Origin: Rhodospirillales bacterium BBD 1991-14
Lineage (GTDB): Bacteria; Pseudomonadota; Alphaproteobacteria; Kiloniellales; Kiloniellaceae
DNA length: 64,000 nucleotides
Assembly: GCA_001657395.1 (NCBI GenBank)
Contig: LYSY01000002.1
Location: 620,001 to 684,000, forward strand
Reading direction: 5' to 3'
The notes under the pieces are model-generated. The model worked only from the letters and a program-made list of their open reading frames with translations. It searched no databases and had not been told where the DNA came from. The translations under genes and the position numbers were made by a program. Shown here in pieces: positions 60,015 through 64,000 of this stretch. How positions within the stretch are numbered: position 1 is the stretch's first letter; each line of letters begins with the position of its first letter.

Positions 60015-60983
60015 ATGAACCTGAGGGACCTGCGGTACATCCTGGCGGTGGTGGAGGAGCGGCACTTCGGCCGCGCCGCGGAGCGCTGCAACGTCAGCCA
60101 GCCGACCCTCAGCGGCCAGATCCGCAAGCTTGAGGACAGCCTGGGGGTCACCCTCTTCGAGCGGACCAACCGCTCGGTGGTGACCACGGCGGTGGGCGAA
60201 GCCATCGCCAAGCACGCACGCCTGGCGCTGGAGCAGACCGACCTGATCGAGGGCATCGCCCGCGCCCAGCGCGACCCCATGAGCGGGCGCCTGCGCCTGG
60301 GCGTGATCCCCACCATCTCGCCCTATCTCATGCCCCTGGTGCTTCGGCGCCTGGCGGAGGCCCATCCACAGCTCACGCCGGTGCTCTCGGAAGAAGTGAC
60401 CGCGCGGTTGCTGGAGCGGCTGACCAGCCACGAGATCGACGCCGCCCTGCTGGCGACGACGCCGGAGGCGCCGGACCTCGCAAGCCTGCCGCTTTTCGAC
60501 GAGCCCTTCTGGGTGGCACATCCGCGCGACCATCCCCTGGCGGCACTGGAGGAAATCACCGAGGCCGACCTGGCCGAGGTGGACCTGCTGCTGCTCACCG
60601 ACGGGCACTGCCTGCGCGACCAGGTGCTGCAGGTCTGCGACAGCCGGACGGCACAGTCCGGCACGACGGCGCGCAAGGGAACCAGGACCAGCCCCTTCGG
60701 CGACCTGCGCGCCTCCAGCCTGGAAACGCTGCTGAACATGGTGGCCGCCGGCTTCGGCTGCACCCTGGTGCCGGCCCTGGCGGTTAAGGGCGCCCAATTG
60801 ACGACCATGGGGACGACGGATATGGGCATCGTCGCCCGGCCGCTGAAACTGGCGACAGCGACCCGGCCGGTGGCGCTTTGGTACCGCCGCAGCTTTCCAC
60901 AGGTGCAGATGATCGAGGCGCTGGCCGATGTGGTGGTGGCGAACCTGCCCAACACGGTGCGGCCCCTGCGCGGCCAGACTTAG
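60015..60983 (+). CDS. oxyR: OxyR, LysR-type peroxide sensor
   Basis: A 322-residue LysR-type activator. The N-terminal HTH reads RHFGRAAERCNVSQPTLSGQ. The redox cysteines sit at 199 and 208 in DGHCLRDQVLQVC, the exact positions and spacing of E. coli OxyR. It is divergent to catalase, so it probably activates katA under peroxide. A bidirectional terminator follows. Confidence 0.96.
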   Translation: MNLRDLRYILAVVEERHFGRAAERCNVSQPTLSGQIRKLEDSLGVTLFERTNRSVVTTAVGEAIAKHARLALEQTDLIEGIARAQRDPMSGRLRLGVIPTISPYLMPLVLRRLAEAHPQLTPVLSEEVTARLLERLTSHEIDAALLATTPEAPDLASLPLFDEPFWVAHPRDHPLAALEEITEADLAEVDLLLLTDGHCLRDQVLQVCDSRTAQSGTTARKGTRTSPFGDLRASSLETLLNMVAAGFGCTLVPALAVKGAQLTTMGTTDMGIVARPLKLATATRPVALWYRRSFPQVQMIEALADVVVANLPNTVRPLRGQT

Positions 60984-61003
60984 ACCGGCGACAGAAACAA
61001 GAA

Positions 61004-61031
61004 GGGCGCCCCGCGGGTCTGCGGGACGCCC
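61004..61031. terminator. bidirectional stem-loop between oxyR and phoD
   Basis: GGGCGCCCCGC (61004-61014) pairs with GCGGGACGCCC (61021-61031) with one mismatch, around the six-base loop GGGTCT. It sits 20-50 bases past both stop codons of two converging genes. Confidence 0.7.
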
Positions 61032-61057
61032 CTGCTTCAGGTCTGCGAACGAAGGGG

Positions 61058-62650
61058 TCAGGCGCTGGCCGGCTCCAGGGTGACCGTGTAGAGGTCCTTG
61101 TCGTTCAGGTCCTTCAGGGTCACGGTCATGGCCTCGGTCTCGCCGTCGATGCGCACATGGCCGAAGAACTGAAGCTCGGAGCTCGGCGGCAGATTGCGCT
61201 CGCCGGCCGGGTCCTTGGAGTACACCACCTGCGGGCCGAAGGTGTCGTCCATGCGGCCCGGCCCGAAGGAACCGGCGTGCACAGGGCCGGAGACGAACTC
61301 CCAGAAGGGATTGAAGTCGCGGAACTGCGCCTTGCTGGGGTCGTAGTAGTGCGCCGCCGTGTAGTGGACGTCGGCGGTGAAGAAGACCGTCTGCTTGACG
61401 TCATTGTGCTTGATGAAGCTCAGGAGATCGGCGATGTCGTGCTCGCGGCCCAGCACAGGCCCGCTGCCGTTGGCGCCGTTCTCGAACGCGCTCTCGCCGT
61501 CGGCGACGACGATGCCGATGGGCATGTCGCTGGCGATGACCTTCCAGGTGGCCTTGGACGCGAGCAACTGCTGCTTCAGCCAGGTGAGCTGCTGCGGGCC
61601 CAGAAAGTCGGTGTCGCGGCTGCGCACCGGCTGGCTGTTGGAACTGTTGGGGCCGCGGTAGCTGCGCAGATCGATGAAGAAGACGTCCAGCAGCGGCCCG
61701 TAGGGGATCTTGCGATAGATCCGCTCGCGGTCGCTGGGGTGCTGGCGGATCGGCATGTACTCCAGGAAAGCCTTGTTGGCACGGGCCGCCAGCAGGTCGG
61801 CGCTCTTGACGGTGTAGCGGTCGTCGGAGATCAGCATCTCGCCCGGGTACCAGTTGTTCACCACCTCGTGGTCGTCCCACTGGGCGAGCATCGGCACCTC
61901 GGCATTGAAGCGCTTCACGTTCTCGTCCATGAGGTTGTACTTGTAGTTGCCGCGGAACTCGGCCAGCGTCTCGGCGACCTTGGCCTTCTCTTCGATCATC
62001 ACGTTTTTCCAGACGCTGCCGTCGGGCTGTGTCTTCTCGGCTTCGAGGGGATTGTCGGCGTAGATGGTGTCGCCGGAGTGGATGAAGAAGTCCGGCCGGT
62101 TGTTGCGCATGGTTTCGTAGCAGCGCATGCCGCCCCAATCCAGGTTGATGCCCCAGCCCTGGCCACAGGTGTCGCCGGTCCAGACGAAGGTGATGTCGCG
62201 CTTGCCGGCGGGCCCGGTGCGGAAGCGGCCGACCATCGGTTCGCTCAGCAGGTTGACGTCGGCCAGGTCCTGCCACTGCAGGCGGTAGAAGATGTCCTGG
62301 CCGGCGGGCAGGCCGGTGAGATCCATCTTGGCGGTGAAGTCGTTGCCGTCGATGGCCGCCGGTCCGCGCAGGCGCTGGGCGTTGCTGAAGGAGTCGCTGG
62401 TGGCGACCTCGACCAGCAGCCGCGCGGGCCGGTCCGCCCGCGCCCAGATGATGCCGCTGTCGGTGGTCACGTCGCCGGACTGAACGCCGTGGGTGAAGAC
62501 CGGGCGGTTGGACTGGGCGATGGCGGGGAAGCCCAGCAGCCCGGCGCCGAGAAGCCCTGTACCGAAAAGCCCGGCACCGGCGGCGCCGCCGCGCAGCACT
62601 TTGCGTCGCGAGTAGAGGGAGGTCGAGCGGGGAAAGCGCGTCGGCGTCAT
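61058..62650 (-). CDS. phoD: alkaline phosphatase D (PhoD), Tat-exported
   Basis: A 530-residue phosphodiesterase/phosphomonoesterase. The N-terminus has a Tat signal: SRRKVLRGG then GLFGTGLLGAGLLGFPAIA. The active-site segments include VWTGDTCGQGWG, FFIHSGDTIYADNP, AQWDDHEVVNNW and FFTADVHYTAAHYY, all with metal-binding residues expected for PhoD (iron/calcium dependent). It releases phosphate from organic sources. Convergent to oxyR. Confidence 0.95.
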   Translation of the reverse strand: MTPTRFPRSTSLYSRRKVLRGGAAGAGLFGTGLLGAGLLGFPAIAQSNRPVFTHGVQSGDVTTDSGIIWARADRPARLLVEVATSDSFSNAQRLRGPAAIDGNDFTAKMDLTGLPAGQDIFYRLQWQDLADVNLLSEPMVGRFRTGPAGKRDITFVWTGDTCGQGWGINLDWGGMRCYETMRNNRPDFFIHSGDTIYADNPLEAEKTQPDGSVWKNVMIEEKAKVAETLAEFRGNYKYNLMDENVKRFNAEVPMLAQWDDHEVVNNWYPGEMLISDDRYTVKSADLLAARANKAFLEYMPIRQHPSDRERIYRKIPYGPLLDVFFIDLRSYRGPNSSNSQPVRSRDTDFLGPQQLTWLKQQLLASKATWKVIASDMPIGIVVADGESAFENGANGSGPVLGREHDIADLLSFIKHNDVKQTVFFTADVHYTAAHYYDPSKAQFRDFNPFWEFVSGPVHAGSFGPGRMDDTFGPQVVYSKDPAGERNLPPSSELQFFGHVRIDGETEAMTVTLKDLNDKDLYTVTLEPASA

Positions 62651-62958
62651 GATCTTCTCCTTGGCGATCGGGTTTTGAGGATCTTGCTGTTTCGTTAACG
62701 CGGAGGCGGGGCATCCCGTGGGCGTCCAGTGGCTGCCCCGGCCGGCCCGGCCTCAGCGTGCGGTTATGGTTAACGAATTCGATAGCCTTCGGACTTTGCC
62801 GCAGGATGTCGCTTGCGGGTCACTTTCGTGACGGGCCTGTTTAGGCGTTGAAGGAGGGCTCTCAGCGAGGCTTCGGCCCGGTTTTCCGGGCATCTTCCCG
62901 GGCATCTTCAACGTCTCTTAATGGTTATCAGAGGAAACTGAAATCTGTCCGTATTCCC
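62651..62958. other. intergenic region between phoD and the PAS sensor gene
   Basis: Divergent promoters for phoD and the sensor should be here. I did not recognise a clear PHO box (direct repeats of CTGTCAT) or -35/-10 pairs; AT-rich patches occur at 62763-62785 and 62918-62945. Confidence 0.4.
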
Positions 62959-64000
62959 ATGGAAAGGTTGGGGTCCTTGCCCACCAAGGCTGAGTTGGCC
63001 GAGGAGCTGGCGCGGCTCAGGCAACGCGTCGAGGAGGTGGAACGCCTTGAGGACGATCATGCCCGGGCTCTTTCCGCGCTCCGCGACAGCGAAGAGCGTC
63101 TGCGGGATTTTGCCGCCGCGGCCTCCGACTGGTTCTGGGAAATGGATTCCGACCTCCGACTCTGCTTCGTCTCCGAGCGGCTGAAGGAGACCACGGGCGT
63201 CGACCCGGACGAGGTGATCGGAAAGTCCCGGCTGCAGTTGGGATCGGGCGACACCGATGAGGAAAAGTGGAACGCCCACCTGGCGGACCTGCGGGCCCAC
63301 CGCCCGTTTCGCGACTTCCGCTACGTCTATGCCATGGCCGACGGCTCGCGCCAGTACTGGTCGATCAGCGGCGTTCCGCTGTTCGACGACAACGGCACCT
63401 TCCTCGGTTACCGGGGCACCGGCCGCAACCTGACCGAGGAGTACCAGGCGCGCCGCATGGCCTTCGAGGCGCAGGACCTTCTGCTGCAGGCGGTCGAATC
63501 GTTCACCGCAGCCGTCGCGCTCTTCGATGCGGAAGACCGGCTGCTGCTGTTCAACGAGAGCTACCTCGCGTTTCACAGCGCCGCCACCGAGACCATCGGG
63601 CCCGGCATGACCTTCGAGGAGCTCATCCGCATTCAGATCCGGCACGGCCTGATCCCCGCCGCCTTCGGCCGCGAGGAGGACTGGGTGGCCGAGCGGATGG
63701 AGCGCCACAGGAACCCGCGCGAGGAGTTCGAGGTCGAGCGGTCCGACGGCAAGTGGCTGCGGGTGCGCGAGGAACGCACCACCAACGGCGGCATCTTCCT
63801 GACGGCCACCGACATCACGGAGACCAAGACCATCGAGCGGGCGGAGCAGGAGATCCGCGACCGCCTGCGCGCGGTGATCGACCATCTGCCCGCGGGCCTC
63901 AGCCTGAAGAACCAGGACGGCCAGTACATGCTGGTCAATCAGCAGTTCCGCGACGTCTACGGACTGGGTGCGACCCAGTTGCTCGGCGAGTCACCCTTCG
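62959..64000 (+). CDS. PAS-domain signalling protein, probable sensor kinase (partial)
   Basis: The frame from the ATG at 62959 stays open to the end of the window (347 codons). An N-terminal coiled coil (AELAEELARLRQRVEEVERL) leads into a PAS domain (DWFWEMDSDLRLCFVS ... GVDPDEVIGKS, with PAC segment YRGTGRNLTEEYQ), a second PAS (AVALFDAEDRLLLFNESYL) and a third beginning VIDHLPAGLSLKNQDG. No kinase or GGDEF domain is visible before the cut. A cytosolic sensor seems likely; the output is unknown. Confidence 0.85.
   Translation, partial: MERLGSLPTKAELAEELARLRQRVEEVERLEDDHARALSALRDSEERLRDFAAAASDWFWEMDSDLRLCFVSERLKETTGVDPDEVIGKSRLQLGSGDTDEEKWNAHLADLRAHRPFRDFRYVYAMADGSRQYWSISGVPLFDDNGTFLGYRGTGRNLTEEYQARRMAFEAQDLLLQAVESFTAAVALFDAEDRLLLFNESYLAFHSAATETIGPGMTFEELIRIQIRHGLIPAAFGREEDWVAERMERHRNPREEFEVERSDGKWLRVREERTTNGGIFLTATDITETKTIERAEQEIRDRLRAVIDHLPAGLSLKNQDGQYMLVNQQFRDVYGLGATQLLGESPF

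Overview
The window comes from a high-GC alphaproteobacterial chromosome, most likely the Rhodospirillales/Kiloniellales side. Pointers are the gltD-before-gltB order (as in Azospirillum), a short ribonuclease D, an NDUFA9-like reductase, E. coli-like infC start logic and strongly GC-biased third codon positions. Both ends cut genes: kdsD on the left and a PAS-domain sensor on the right.

Layout. 1-4.3 kb: kdsD (partial), RNase D, an NDUFA9-like reductase and uppP. 4.3-12 kb: the gltD-gltB glutamate synthase operon and a glutathione transferase. 12-19 kb: a secreted TPR protein, a YeeZ-like epimerase, an alpha/beta hydrolase, a GT4 glycosyltransferase, thrS and infC. 19-26 kb: a cupin and a divergent bdcA/bdcR-like pair sit between infC and rpmI-rplT, followed by pheS-pheT. 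26-30 kb: small hypothetical and secreted proteins, lepA and tRNA-Ser(GGA).

30-39 kb looks like accessory DNA. A 26-bp copy of the tRNA-Ser 3' end lies just past the tRNA gene. Beyond it are a secreted hydrolase, a His-rich/HupE/membrane-anchor cassette, and an AT-rich promoter region leading into a compact five-gene cluster at 33752-38995. That cluster encodes an EgtD-like amino-acid N-methyltransferase, a second SAM methyltransferase, an aspartate-carbamoyltransferase-like enzyme, a kinase-like protein and a DMT-family exporter. Both the EgtD-like and the carbamoyltransferase-like enzymes have lost the residues that select histidine and aspartate, yet keep their SAM or carbamoyl-phosphate sites. 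The cluster is therefore best read as an undescribed pathway making and exporting a methylated, carbamoylated small molecule. It has lower GC than its surroundings.

39-64 kb returns to host-like composition: a lone phnM, a DUF2269 membrane protein, an MFS efflux gene preceded by an Arg-rich leader peptide and an intrinsic terminator (a probable attenuator), a DnaB-like ATPase, an FAD oxidoreductase, a quinone-reductase/HxlR pair, a class V aminotransferase, two tandem full-length cyanophycin synthetases, a GFA-domain protein, a DUF1194-SDR-adenine deaminase-RidA run, an arginase-like protein, a catalase/oxyR divergon, and a Tat-exported PhoD phosphatase.

Repeats are unusually informative. 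A two-hairpin intergenic element occurs twice in opposite orientation, each time supplying the stop codon of the upstream gene. A separate CCCGG-rich paired-hairpin element and several short-period minisatellites lie in intergenic DNA. No CRISPR array, rRNA, integrase or transposase gene was seen.
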